From Chlamydomonas sphaeroides (taxonomy: Eukaryota; Chlorophyta; Chlorophyceae; Chlamydomonadales; Chlamydomonadaceae), in contig BDDC01000212.1 in the NCBI GenBank assembly GCA_001662425.1, positions 22,806 to 86,805 on the forward strand: a stretch of DNA of 64,000 nucleotides. Direction: 5' to 3'. Each line of letters begins with the position of its first letter. Position 1 is the stretch's first letter. Below the pieces are notes generated by a model. The model saw nothing but the letters and a program-made list of their open reading frames with translations. It made no database searches and had not been told where the DNA came from. Positions 1-12,094 of this stretch are shown here, piece after piece. A program made the position numbers and the translations under genes.

Positions 1-3000
1 CACGGCCGACGTTGTGGCCGCTGCGAATATCCGGATGCCCGCTGCACCCATGAGGACTCCAAACCAGCTGAGCTCTGGCAGGACGGTGGCCAGGGCGTAG
101 GCCTCCGTGCCTCCGTGGATAAACAGAGCTGGCAGCGACAGGCAGCGTCGCAGGCCCAGCGGCTGGCACAGCGGCATGAGCAGCCCTCGGTAGATGACTA
201 CCAAGATTGTGACGCCGCCATCGTTGACCAGGCTGTTGTCAACGGTCAGCAATCCCGTGCGGCCAGCGGCGAGGGCAGCGGCATATAGCAGCGGAGCGGC
301 GACGGCAGCGGCCTCGAAAGCGGCCAGGGCCCGTGCGACTGCCGGAATGCTGCTGCTGTGGCAGCGGCGCCAGGCCAGGCGGAGTGCGATGAAGGCGACA
401 ACCTCGGACAGAAGCTCTATGGCCATCAGCACGGTGAAAGAGGCCGCGTGGGGGTTGCCCAGCCGGATGGTACGGATGACGGCCAGGAGGTACGGCTGCG
501 CGAGAATGGCGGAGAGCCACAGCACCGAGCGGGCCAGGCCCTGCGCGCGCCAGGCGCGAAAGCGCTGCTCCAGGCCGGCCGGCCGGAAGCCGCGCAGCAG
601 GTCCCGGGCGCGTGGGCTGACTGGCAGGGGCTGTGGAGGAGCGTCACTGGCAGCGTCGTCGGTTGAGCAGCTTGCGCGGCCCTCGCACGCGCTGTGCGGG
701 AAGCTGCTGCCCCCACCGGCCACCTGCGTGACCTGGCCTGGGGCGTCAGCGGCGGCAGCCCGCTCCATGAGCGCAGCGGCCGCCGCCGCCTGCACCAGCG
801 CAGCGGCGGCGGCTAGGCCAGCGCCGTGTAGGTACGGCGCCAGCTTGGCCGCCACCGTGATCGCATCGGCTCCTAGCGGCAGCGCGCTCAGCCCAGCGGC
901 TGCCGCCTCCGCCGCCTCCACCACGTACGACAGGTCCTCCAGCAGCGGCGTAACGTGCACAAGCCATGCCTCCTCGAGCTGGCCGTCGGCCGCCGAGACC
1001 TGGCACGCGATGCGCTCCCATTGCGCGGCCATCTCGGCCGCCGCGGGGGCCGGCAGCAGCAGCAACGGCGCGGTCAAGTGCAGCAGCGGACCGGAGGGCA
1101 ATTGCGGACCAGGATCGCTCTCGCCCTGGCCGCCGTCGTCGACGTGCGCGGGCGGCACCAGCACCAGCTGCAGAGACCGGGCCGGCGGTGACGAGGGCCC
1201 CTGCAGGAAGGAAAGCGCAGCATATGGGCGGTACATCTTGAGGCCTCCCGACACGACCAGAGCTGGCCAAGCGGCATCGCCCCTTCCGGACCTGATCCTA
1301 CGTGGCAAAGCTAGGGCCCAGCCGGCCCCTCGCCTCACCTTTTCCTGCGTGGCCGCCTCCAGCAGCTGTGCCACCTCCTCCTTGCCCAGCACCAGCTCCT
1401 GCACGCCGCCACTCAGCTGCAAGGAAAGCTCCGCCAGCAGCGCCCCTCGGCCGCTGCCTCCACCGCTGCCGCTGCCGCTCAGCACCAGCAGGCGGGCGCG
1501 CTGCGGTGCGGGGCTGTCCAGCGTCAAGCAGAGGCCGGCCGGAGGGGCGACACTGGGGCCCGGGAGGGCCAGGACCGGCGGCGACAGCCCCAGCAGCCGC
1601 ACGGTGGCTGGGCCCTCGGCCGCCTCCGCCGCCTGCACCGCCACCCCGCTGACGTCATTGGCGCTGGGTAGCAGCTCCGACAGGCTGGCCGCCGTGAGAG
1701 CCTGGCCAGCTGCTGAGACGTCTGCGCCGTTTGTTACGGCAAGGGCCGGCTTGAGGCCGCGGGACCAGGCGATCAGCTGCACGCAGCCGCGAACCACCAC
1801 AGCCCTTACGGCCGTGGCGCCAGCTGTCAGCGCATGTTTCCCCGCTGCGCAGCAGCGCTGCAGGATGGCGGGCGCGGCTGCGACCAGGCGGCTGCCGTAC
1901 TGTTCGAAGCTGCCCGGGTGGCGAAGCACCTGAGGAGGAGACAGGATCAGGGCACTCCATGACGCGGCGTGTGCGCGGCTGCATTGGCGCTGCACCATGC
2001 TGGCCTGTTGTGGCGGCGGCCTGCTTTACAGCTGCGTGACCCAACCACAAGCACGGGACCCTTAAATAGAAGGCTGCCCTACCCCACCTTCAAGGAGGCA
2101 ACGCTGAGGCTGGTCACCGCCTGGTAGCGCGGCAGTGGCGGCAGCGCTGGGCCGGCTGGCGCCGCGGCGGTGTTTGCCTGCCAAGGCACGGTCCGCAGCG
2201 GCGCGGTCAACCTGCTGCCGCTGGCATGGCGCTGCGAGCTGGTGCTGCCCACTGTGCGGCGGTAGCTGGTCCGCAGCCGGACCTCTGCCATGGCTGACAC
2301 CGCCAGCGGCAAGGCCACGTAGGCAAGCATGATCAGCGCCTGGCTGCCGATTGGCATGCGGCTGAGGAGGACGGGCTGGGCTCCGGCGGCGGAGGCTGGC
2401 AGGTGCAGCAGGAGCGTGGGGCCGACGAAGTGTGAGAGGCCGAAGGCGGTGGCCGCGTGGAGGGCGCCCAGCAGCGGCGGCAGCGGCCAGCGGAGCTGCG
2501 GGGCACCAGGGAGTCGAGGGCCGCGGTCTGGGCTTCCCCTTCAAACAAGGCTCGTAAGCTCTTGCCTGCTTTGCCCTCCCCCACCCCGACCGGCCTTACC
2601 AGCAGGATGCAATCGCAGCACCCCACATACGCAGCGTCCACCCACGGCCGGCTGACAACTGCGGCCGTGTACGCCGCGAGGCCCGCTTGCGGCCAGGCGG
2701 ACCGCGGCAGCAGCAGAAAGGTGAGGGCGGGCACCAGGGAGCGCACCGCGGGCCAGTGCAGCGCCAGCACCAGGTCGCGGTGCCTGGGGCAGAGCGGCGC
2801 GGAAGGAAGCTGGGCCGTCAACAGACGCCTGCACCTACACGCCAAGCGGTGCGAGCGTGCGCGGGTACCAAGCAGCCCCTTGCAGCTCGCACGTCAGCGC
2901 TCAGCGGCCATTCCTACCGCCTGCGCCGTCACTCACCTGCTCCACCACCGCCACAGCCGGCCCTCGCGCGGCGCGCGAAGCAGCATTAGCATCAGCACCG

Positions 3001-3685
3001 CCACAGCAGCAAAGTCCAGCACGCCGGCGAACCAACCCCAGTCACGCATGCGCAGCGGCCGCGCCATCATTGACCAGGGGTAGCGCATGAGCATGTGCAG
3101 GACCTGCATGGGACAGGGGTTGGGCGGGTGTGAGGGCGGGTTCGGGGCTTCGGCGCGACTGCGGTGCGGCGGGGCTGTCACGTCGGCGTCCTCGAGCAGA
3201 TGGATTCTCGCGTTGGTCGCACCCGCGCGAACGGCTCGCATGCAGCGCCAAGCTTTCAGGTGTGGTCGGCAGCTCGCGCTCACCCGCCACGGCATGGCGC
3301 TGTCGCAGGGAAAGCCGGGCAGCAGCAGGCCGGCACCGCGCTGCTCCTCGCAGGCCATTCCGCCAAAGTCCGCCAAGCCGGCAGCGTACGTGAACTGCAG
3401 AGCAACCATCAGCAGCGCGCCGGCCAGGTCGGATGCGAACCGCCCGCGGGCGGCAAATGCGCCGATTCTGAGACCGGCCGCCGCGCCGCCCTTGCCACCA
3501 GCGCCGCGGTCCTTGCTGCGAGTTGCTGCAGCAGCGCTTTCGGGTGGCAGTGGTCTAGGCGCGGCTGCCGGCACGCCGCGGGTCGCGCCATCCTCCGCGG
3601 CACCGGTTGCAGACGTTGGGTGATGCAATGTGCGGCTCTCGCTGCTTGGCATGGCGCTGTGTGCAACTGAAGGCATTGCGAGCAA
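1..3685 (-). CDS. Large multi-pass membrane protein, paralogue A (3' end beyond window)
   Basis: Function unknown; first of four local paralogues. Exons read on the minus strand: 3685-3284, 3103-2937, 2783-2600, 2495-2088, 1929-1339, 1200-1 (continues off the window). All joins close in frame, and exons 2, 3 and 4 have the same lengths as in paralogue B (167, 184, 408 nt). The N-terminal half is rich in hydrophobic segments. A soluble central region follows, beginning with the family block VLRHPGSFEQYGSRL, and then a second hydrophobic half containing LLRGFRPAGLEQRFRAWRAQ. The start was set at the ATG at 3685; an internal Met at 3652 lies in a block (VAHSAM) shared with B and is an alternative. 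No catalytic motif was recognised. Transporter, channel or scaffold are all possible. Confidence 0.72.
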
Positions 3686-4971
3686 TGTGATGTTCGGGTC
3701 TGCTCGGCAAAGCGCGCCTTGGACTGACTACGGTAAGCGGACTTCGCGATCCCGTCACGAGCTTTAGAATGCCTCCCCTGTACACCGCATTGTTAGCGGC
3801 TAGGGGCTGACAGCGATGAGGGCGCCTGCCATACTGCTCAATGGGCCCTAACTGCAAGACAAAGCTGTCGGCGGATGTCACGTATAGCTTACACTTACCG
3901 GCTCCCTTTTCAAAACCTGGCGTCGGCGTGACAAATTTTCTTCTTCTACCATGGCCTGCGCCGGCCGCATACTGTCTGCCGTGTCTTCCGCTGCTACTCG
4001 GGGTCGCGTGCTACACGTCATCGGGCGGCCGGACCCACATTGCCGCATGCCGCGGTGCCTCGACGGTCGGCGCACGTACGCCGGCGCAGTGCTCGTGCCT
4101 GCGGCGCATGGCCCTCATTGCCGTGACGCTGCCTTGCGACAACAGAGCAACTTACAGTGACTTGAGTTCTGTGTCTCATATTGTTAGTTGGATAGCAAAC
4201 ATGGCCCGCTCTGCCCTTCGGCTGCTCAGCGGCCTCGGCGGCCCACGACCCCCCCAAGCGCGCGGGGCATTTGCGACCCACGCAGCAACCGATATGCAGT
4301 CACGAATCGCCATCGCAGGCAGGCTCCAAACAACGACATACTCGTGCTGGCCAATTCTGAGGCGTACACGCGGCACTACTCAACATGTCAGCATCCGGCC
4401 CGGGCTCCGCCGCACGCGCCGCACTACATAACGTACACGCCGGCCATCCTGCGCACCCAGCACAGCCACCCTTGCCTCACCCAAGAGAACAGCACGCACA
4501 CTCCGGGGAGATTGTGTTTGACCGGGAGACCCACAAGAGCAGCAGGGAAGCCACATGCAAGCCGGCTCGGTGGTTGCATCTCAGCACGTTGGTGATCGAG
4601 GCCCGCGCATGAATGCGGCAGCAATGATATCAGGGCACATTGGCATGAAAAGGACGAGACCCATAGCGCCCAGTACATGCGCCCGCCCCCAGCGCCACGA
4701 CGCGTGCACATGCTGCCCAGCACGCGGTGACCGCGCCCACGGATGTGCGCATGTGATAACAATAACACACGAGCGGAACTCAGCGGTCCCTGGCATGCGT
4801 TGCACCTTGTGTTTAGGAATGCATACGTACAAGCTTGAAGTTCAGCTTCTATACCCGCCCCAGCCCGCGCTCCCATGCCAAGCAACTGCTCTAAGACCAG
4901 CCATGACCAACAGCTATTCAGATGAACCCTAGCCGACAGCACCATGCCCAAGCTTCAGCTGCCTTAGCGCC
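3686..4971. other. Intergenic region between paralogues A and B
   Basis: No gene is supported here. The stretch should hold the promoter of A (reading left) and the 3' UTR of B. Only short overlapping ORFs without family resemblance are seen. Confidence 0.6.
4152..4156 (-). terminator. Possible TGTAA polyadenylation signal for paralogue B
   Basis: TTACA on the plus strand reads TGTAA on the minus strand, the canonical polyadenylation signal of Chlamydomonas-type algae. It lies about 0.8 kb past the stop codon of B, which is long but not unusual for this group. It is a single five-base match, so support is weak. Confidence 0.25.
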
Positions 4972-7900
4972 TTACGCCTGCTTAGCCTTCTGGAAGCCGC
5001 CGGCAGCTCCGCCGGCGGCCCCATGCCGCTCCTGATGGCGCACTGCTAGGAGAAAGCGCCGGCGAGTCCACCAGTCCACGGCCGCCGTCGTAGCCGAGGC
5101 GAGCGCCCTCACGCCGCCAGCAGCCATCAGGACCTGGCCCCAGCTCAAGCTAGGCCGGATGGCGACCAGGGTGAAGGCCTCGGTGCCTCCGTGGATGAGC
5201 AGCGCCGGCAGCGACAGGCAGCGCCGCAGGCCCAGCGGCTGGCACAGCGGCATCAGCACACCGCGGAAGAAGATCATGACCCCAGTGGCACCGTCGTCGT
5301 CGATAAGGCTGTCATCGGCGGGAAGAAGGCCGGAGAGGGCAGCGGCAACTGACACCGCGTACAGCAGCGGTGCGGCGACAGCGGCAGCCTCGTAGGCGGT
5401 GAGGGCCGCCGCTGCCGCGGCATCGCTGCTGCCATCGCCGCTGCGGGAGTTGCGTTGCAGGGCTCCGCGCCAGGCCAAGCGGAGTGCGATGAAGGCGACA
5501 ACCTCGGACAGAAGCTCTATGGCCATCAGCACGGTGAAGGAGGCCGCGTGGGGGTTGCCCAGCCGGATGGTACGGATGACGGCCAGGAGGTACGGCTGCG
5601 CGAGGATGGCGGAGAGCCACAGCACCGAGCGGGCCAGGCCCTGCGCGCGCCAGGCGCGAAAGCGCTGCTCCAGGCCGGCCGGCCGGAAGCCGCGCAGCAG
5701 GTCCGAGGCGCGTGGGCTGACTGGCAGAGGCTGCGGTTGAGTGTCGCTGGCAGCGTCGTCACTATAGCAGCTTGTGCTGGCCTCGCTTGGATCGCGTGGC
5801 GGCCTGTCATCCCCACTGGCCATCTGTCTGACTTGGGCGGGCGCGGCAGCAATGGCCGCGGCCGCCTTCACCAGCTCAGCGGCGGCGGCTAGGCCAGCGC
5901 CGCGCAGGTACGCCGCCAGCTTAGCCGCCACCGTAATCGCATCGCCTGCTAGCGGCGGCGCGCCCAGCCCAGCGGCTGCCGCCTCCGCCGCCTCCACCAC
6001 GTACGACAGGTCCCCAAGCAGCGGCGCAAAATGCACCAGCCACACCTCCTGAGGCTGGCCGCCCGTCGCTCTGACCTGACAGACGATGCGCTCCCACGGT
6101 GCCGCCATCTCGGCCGCCGCGGCGGGCGGCAGCAGCAGCAGCGGCGCCGTAAAGTGCAGCAGCGGACCGGATGGCAGCTCTTGGTCGGCTCCCTCCTGGC
6201 CCTGGCCCTGGCCCTTGCTCGTGCTGCTGTCGCGCGCGGGCGGCACCAGCATCAGCTGCAGCGAGCGGGCCGGTGACGAGGGAGTGGCCTGGGAGGGGCA
6301 GCAGTGCGGAAATCATGTCAGAAGCTGATCTCTCCTGAGCTGGCGGTTCCCTGCCATGCCCCTGATGACCTACAGCCCGGAACCCAATCGCCACGCCCCA
6401 CCTTCTCCTGGATTGCCGCTTCCAGCAGGCGCGCCACCTCCTCCGGGCCCAGCTCCACCTCCTGCACGCCGCCACTCAGCTGCACGGAGAACTCCGCCAG
6501 TAGCGTCCCCCGCCCGCAGCTTCCACCGCCATCGGCGCCGCTGAGCACTAGCAGGCGGGTGCGTTGCGGTGCGGGGCTGTCCAGCGTCAGGCGGAGGCCG
6601 GCCGGAGGGGCGGCGCTGGGGCTCGGGAGGGCCAGGACTGGCGGCGACAGCCCCAGCAGCCGCACGGTGGCTGGGCCCTCGGCCGCGTCTGCTTCCTGGA
6701 CTGCTACCCCGCTGACGCTCTCGGCGCTTGGCAGCAGCTGCGACAGGCTGGCTGCGGGCAGCAGGCCCTGGCCGGCAGTGGCGTCAGCTGTCATGGGCAG
6801 CGTCGGCTTGAGGCCGCGAGCCCAGGCGATCAGCTGCACACAGCCGCGCACCACCACCGCCTGCACGGCCGTGGCGCTGGCCGGCAGCGCCTGCGCCGCC
6901 ACGGCGCAGCAGTGCTGCAAGATGGCGGGCGCGGCTGCGGCCAGGCGGCTGCCGTACTCCTCAAAGCTGCCCGGGTGGCGGAGCACCTNNNNNNNNNNAC
7001 AATGAGCAGAACGGGAGCAGAGATGACGCGGCTAAGCATGAGCACTTCAACCAGAACAGCCTAGCCGCCTGACTTGTCCAGCGCTGCGCCTGCGTTACTT
7101 GGTGCCGGGCATCAGACGTCCCTACAGCAGTGCCCCCCTGCTGCGGCCCCGGCCTGAGACCCCAGCCGTACCTTGACTGACACGATGCTGAGGCCGGTTA
7201 GCGCATGGTAGCGCGGCAGAGGCGGCAGCACTGGGCTAGCGGGCGCTGCAGCCATCTTTGCCTGCCAAGGAGAAATTCGCGAAGACGCTGCCCAGCGGCC
7301 GCTGCTGGCATGGCGCTTCGAGTTGGCGCTGCGCACTGTGCGGCGGTAGCTGGTCCGCAGCCAGACCTCTGCTACGGCCGACGCCGCCAGCGGCAACGCC
7401 ACGTACGCCAGGGCCACCATTGCTTGGACCAGTGCTGGCATGCGGCTAAGCAGGACGGGCTGGGCTCCGGCGGCGGAGGCTGGAAGGTGCGGCAGAAGCG
7501 TGGGGCCGACGAAGTGCGAGAGGCCGAAGGCGGTGGCCGCGTGGAGGGCGCCCAGCAGCGGCGGCAGCGGCCAGCGGAGCTGCGGGGCACCAGGGAGTCG
7601 AGGGCCGCGGTCTGGGCTTCCCCTTCAAACAAGGCTCGTAAGCTCTTGCCTGCTTTGCCCTCCCCCACCCCGACCGGCCTTACCAGCAGGATGCAATCGC
7701 AGCACCCCACATACGCAGCGTCCACCCACGGCCGGCTGACAACTGCGGCCGTGTACGCCGCGAGGCCCGCTTGCGGCCAGGCAGACCGCGGCAACAGCAG
7801 AAAGGTGAGGGCAGGGATGAGGGAGCGCATCGCGGGCCAGTGCAGCGCCAGTACCAGGTCGCGGTGCCTGAGGGAAAGGGTGCATCGTTAGGCAGCAAGG

Positions 7901-8845
7901 GTATCAACAGAGGCGAGGAGCGTCATTGGCAGTGCGCATGGTCGTCCCTGAAGCGCCAGTCCCACGTCTGCAACCCCACCTGCTCCACCACCGCCACAGC
8001 CGGCCGTCCCGTGGGGCCCGGGCGAGCACCAGCAGCAACAACGGCACCGCTGCACAGTCGAGCACAGTAAACAGCCACACCCAGTCGCGCAGCCGCATTG
8101 CCCGAACAACCAATGACCAGGGGTAGTGCAGGAGTATGTGTAGCACCTGCGCGGGTCAGGGGTTGGGCGGGTGTGGGGGCGGGTTCGGGGCTTGGGTGCG
8201 ACGGGGTTGCGGCGGGGCTGTCACGTCGGCGTCCTTGAACAGATGGGTTATCGCTCTGCCCGCACCCGCGCGCACGGCTCGCATGCAGCGCCAAGCTTTC
8301 ATGTGTGGTCGGCAGCTCGCATTCACCCGCCACGGCATGGCGCTGTCGCAGGGAAAGCCGGGCAGCAGCAGGCCGGCACCGCGCTGCTCCTCGCAGGCCA
8401 TGCCGTCGAAGTCCGCCAAGCCGGCAGCGTACGTGAGCTGCAGAGCAACCATCAGCAGCGCGCCGGCCAGATCTGATGCGAAGCGCTCGCGCGCCGTGAA
8501 GTCACTGAGGCTGGTCGGGCCGCTCTTGCCATCGGAGCCGTTGCCCTTGCTGCCAGCAGCTGCTGCAGCAGCACCGGGTGCCTGCAGCAGGCCAGGTGCG
8601 GCCGGCACGCGGCGGGTCGCGCCATCCTCCGCGGCGCCGGCTGCAGGCGTTGGGCGGTGCGATGGGCGATCCTCGCTGCTCAGCATTGCGCTGTGTGCAA
8701 CTTCAGCTGCAAGCTGTGGGCTCGTGGTCAACACGGAAACATCGCCCTCCCAAGATGCGCAGTTGGCCTCGGACCATGAACTCACAGTACCGCCTCCAGA
8801 CCGCTTAAACTTCACCACCGGCCGGTCTCTTAGTTGTCCTTGCAA
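4972..8845 (-). CDS. Large multi-pass membrane protein, paralogue B
   Basis: Full-length family member of unknown function. Exons on the minus strand: 8845-8327, 8146-7980, 7867-7684, 7579-7172, 6986-6402, 6288-4972, giving about 1,059 residues; all phases agree. If translation starts at the Met at 8686, which aligns with an internal Met of A, the protein is about 53 residues shorter. The N-terminal part (exons 1-4) has several hydrophobic segments and a WRWWSR motif at the exon 2/3 border. Exon 5 carries VLRHPGSFEEYGSRL and a beta-rich stretch ending in GPEEVARLLEAA. Exon 6 has a hydrophobic C-terminal domain. The intron before exon 5 contains a 10-N gap. Exon 6 is nearly identical to A over about 270 bases, suggesting gene conversion. 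Confidence 0.78.
6989..6998. other. Assembly gap (10 N)
   Basis: Ten N lie in the intron immediately upstream of exon 5 of paralogue B, next to its acceptor AG. The true gap length is unknown. Collapse of repeated paralogue sequence is a likely cause. Confidence 0.98.
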
Positions 8846-9353
8846 GCCGCGCTAGGTCACGTTGCGGTGTGGGCTACTGCGGCCGGTAGCGAGGCGTAGC
8901 GATCGGGAATGGTGCTGGGTTTCGTGGGTCGTGGCCAGCTGTGGAGCGGGGGACCGACCGGGCGGCGCATAAGGCGCGCCCCCCACGCGTCCTCGAAAGG
9001 CAACTGTAGCAGCTTACAACATACTGCACCGCCTGGGCCGGTGTGCTACGGCGAGGATTGCTACTGTTCTCCAAGCAACACGGAAAGGGCCTATGACTGG
9101 GCTCAGCTAGAAAGCCTCGCACTCGGCCCCGGTCGTTGGCCCCTATTGATGACCAGCCGTCCGCCAATAACATGTTTTACTCCGGCAACCCCTTGAACCC
9201 ATTCGTGACAGCACGAAACAACCGAATCGATGCAAGGGAACCACCTAACCAGGAAGCCAACAGAAATGACATGCCAACCACAAACAAACTTACTCTAAAA
9301 CCTATGAAACAGGGGTCCTCTCCCGCCAACCTGCGAATAATAAGTGCGCCGCC
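8846..9353. other. Intergenic region between paralogue B and pseudogene C
   Basis: Upstream region of B and downstream flank of pseudogene C. No gene, clear TATA element or repeat was recognised. Confidence 0.5.
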
Positions 9354-11254
9354 TCAGTCGTTCTTCGCCTTGGCAGCCGCCGACTTGGCGCCGCCTAGCA
9401 AGGTGCGGCAGGGCACCTGCTGCTCAGCCACCAGGAAGCGCTGGCGGGCGCACAACTCCCACGCTGCGGACGTGCAAGCCGCAAGGCCCCGCGCGGTGCG
9501 GCGTGGCGATTTCTTTAGTGTAGGGCCGGGTTGCGGCCGCGGGCCCAGGCGATCGGCTGCACACAGCCGCGCACCGCCACCGCCTTGACGGTGGCGCCGG
9601 CCGGCAGCGCCTGGCCCGCCTCGACGCAGCAGTGCTGCAGGATGGCGGGCGCGGCTGCGGCCAGGCGGCTGCCGTACTCGTCGAAGCTACCCGGGTGGCG
9701 GAGCACCTGCAGGTGGAGGGCAGGCCAGGATGGTTCGTCGCGTGAAAGGGCCTGTTGCACAGCGACATGCCCAAAAGAAGTATAGAAGACCCAACAGCGG
9801 GCACGGAGTCCTGTACGCATCCCGGCATCCAGCCCTAGGCCCACCTTGACGCAGGCAAAGCTGACGCCGGTCAGCGCCTGATAGCGCAGCAGTGGGGCCA
9901 GCATTGCACCTGCGGGCCGCTGGGCCGGGCGTTTCCGAGGCACGGCACGCAGCGACAGGGTCCATTGGCGGCTGCCGGCCTTGCTCCTGCCTGCTGCAGC
10001 GCCCACGGCCCGGCGGTGGCTGGTCCGCAGCCGGATCTATGCAACAGCCGACAGCGCCAGCGGCAACGCCACGTACGCCAGGGCCACCATCGCTTGGACC
10101 AATGCTGGCATGCGGCTAAGCAGGACGGGCTGGGCTCCGGCGGCGGAGGCTGGAAGGTGCGGCAGGAGCGTGGGGCCGACGAAGTGCGAGAGGCCGAAGG
10201 CGGACGCGGCGTGCAGTGCGCCCAGCAGCGGCGGCAGCGGCCAGCGGAGCTGCGGGGCAGGGCGCAGGGGACACCCTGGTACCTCAGGCAGAAGCTAGGC
10301 GTCTCGCCGAGCAGCCAGCGACGCAAACCCCTGATAAGCCTGGACCAGGTGCCCACCGGGCCCGGCACAGTACTGTTGTCGCCCACCTGGATGAGGCAAT
10401 CGCAGCAGGCCGCGTCGGCCGCGTCCATGAGCGGCTTGGCGGTGGTGGCCGCCGTCCAGGCCGCGAAGCCGGAGGAGGGCCAGGCAGAGGTCGGGAGGAA
10501 GGTGTACGACGCGGCGTGCACCAGCGAGCGCACCGCGGGCCACCCCAACCGGCCTTACCAGCAGGATGCAGTCGCGGCAGCCCACATACGCAGCGTCCAC
10601 CCACGGCCGGCTGATAACTGCGGCGGCATAGCTCGCGAGGCCCGCTTGCGGCCAGGCGGACCGCGGCAGCAGCAGAAAGGTGAGGGCAAGGATGAGGGAG
10701 CGCATCACGGGCCAGTGCAGCGCCAGTACCAGGTTGCGGTGCCTGGGGCAGAGCGGCGCGGAAGGAAGCTGGGCCGTCAACAGACGCCTGCACCTACACG
10801 CCAAGCGGTGCGAGCGTGCGCGGGTACCAAGCAGCCCCTTGCAGCTCGCACGTCAGCGCTCAGCGGCCATTCCTACCGCCTGCGCCGTCACTCACCTGCT
10901 CCACCACCGCCACAGCCGGCCCTCGCGCGCGAAGCATGCAGCACCAGCATCAGCACCACCACAGCAGCCTAGTTCACAAAGGCCAGCAGCGACACCCCGT
11001 CGTGCATTCGCAGCGGCCGCAGCGCCACGTACCAGGTAAAGCGCAGCAGCATGTGGAGGGCCTGCGGGGGTCCGGGCGTGTATGTGGAGACATGGTCGGC
11101 CGGGCGCCGGGGAGGTGGCGGCGGCAGTGCGCGCCCATGCCTGTTGGCACGCACTCACCCTCCAAGGCACGGCGCGCTGACAAGGGAAGCTGGGCAGCAG
11201 GAGGCCGGGGTCGCTCTGCGCCTCGCAGCCTGCCGCGCCCTTGCCGGACCCGAA
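9354..11254 (-). pseudogene. Rearranged pseudogene of the membrane-protein family (paralogue C)
   Basis: Homologous blocks in order on the minus strand: the last part of exon 1 only (about 11254-11150), exon 2, a complete exon 3 (ending at about 10555), a second different exon 3 copy (about 10548-10387), exon 4 (10249-9845), the start of exon 5 (9706 onward), then a jump at about 9515-9530 straight to a family-like C-terminus that ends with the stop at 9354-9356. Exon 2 has an in-frame TAG (10969-10971) followed by a frame change. Exon 4 has a TAG (10037-10039) where B has a Glu codon. The 5' part of exon 1, the rest of exon 5 and most of exon 6 are missing. This looks like the product of unequal recombination between two family members. 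A short transcript could still exist, but a normal family protein could not be made. Confidence 0.85.
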
Positions 11255-12094
11255 GTCCCTGGTTGCACGCTGCCCAGCGGCACTCCCAGTGCTCGATGGT
11301 GTAGCATTCCTGGTTGGGGCGAGCGCATGGCTGCGAGCGACCTAGATCGCTGTAGTACGCCGCTTCGACCCGCAAAACCCCGTCATCGTCACTCGCTGCC
11401 CTTGTGTGCCTCACGGTAGCTTTCGCTGCCCCCACAATGACGTGACATGGAAGCTTGCAGCTGGGTGCGTGGGTGGGAAGGTCGTCTGCAGCTGCGTGGG
11501 TGGCACCGAGCGAGATGCGCCCGGGGGTCTGCACGGGGAAGGACAGGGCCGCGCTGGACCTCGCTGAACGTGTTACAAGGGAAGGGGGAAAGAACGGTCG
11601 CGCTTCGGATGCTGGAGTGAGCGAGTATCGCCAGTATGCAAGGCACACACCAACGGCGCCGGAAGGGGGCGGCGGCATCATGTGCGCTGGCCTGAGATGG
11701 CCAGAAGGACGTCCGACGGGCCAACTTGCACGGTTTTGGGCGGGCCTGCTCGTCCAGGCGCTCAACGACCGTGAACTTCTTACGCAAAACTTGAATTTCT
11801 GTGGCCCGCGGAGCTGGAGTCGCGCAATTACGGTGGTACAAGCGCTGCTTTGCGCCGGCGCCGAGGCAAGCGAGGTGCGCCACTCCCCGCGACCCATGGG
11901 CCGGCCAACGGTCAGTTGCGCAATTGAGCTCGAGGCACGCTGCTCAGGCGCCAGCCACAACTACGCATACGTCGGGCACATAAACACTGAGGAGCTGCTG
12001 TTGGCGCCGGCTCTGAGGCCCGCGCGCCATAGGGCGGCTGTTCCGGGGTGCTCAACCCCAAACCAGCTCGCAGCTGCTCACCTCCCCGTCACGC
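11255..12094. other. Intergenic region between pseudogene C (-) and paralogue D (+)
   Basis: Divergent spacer at the point where family orientation flips. No homology to exon 1 of the family was found here, and no gene is supported. It should carry the promoter of D. Confidence 0.5.

Noticed and set aside
194..1933. 579-codon plus-strand frame
   Set aside because: Exactly antisense to exons 5 and 6 of paralogue A; Ala/Ser/Arg-rich shadow.
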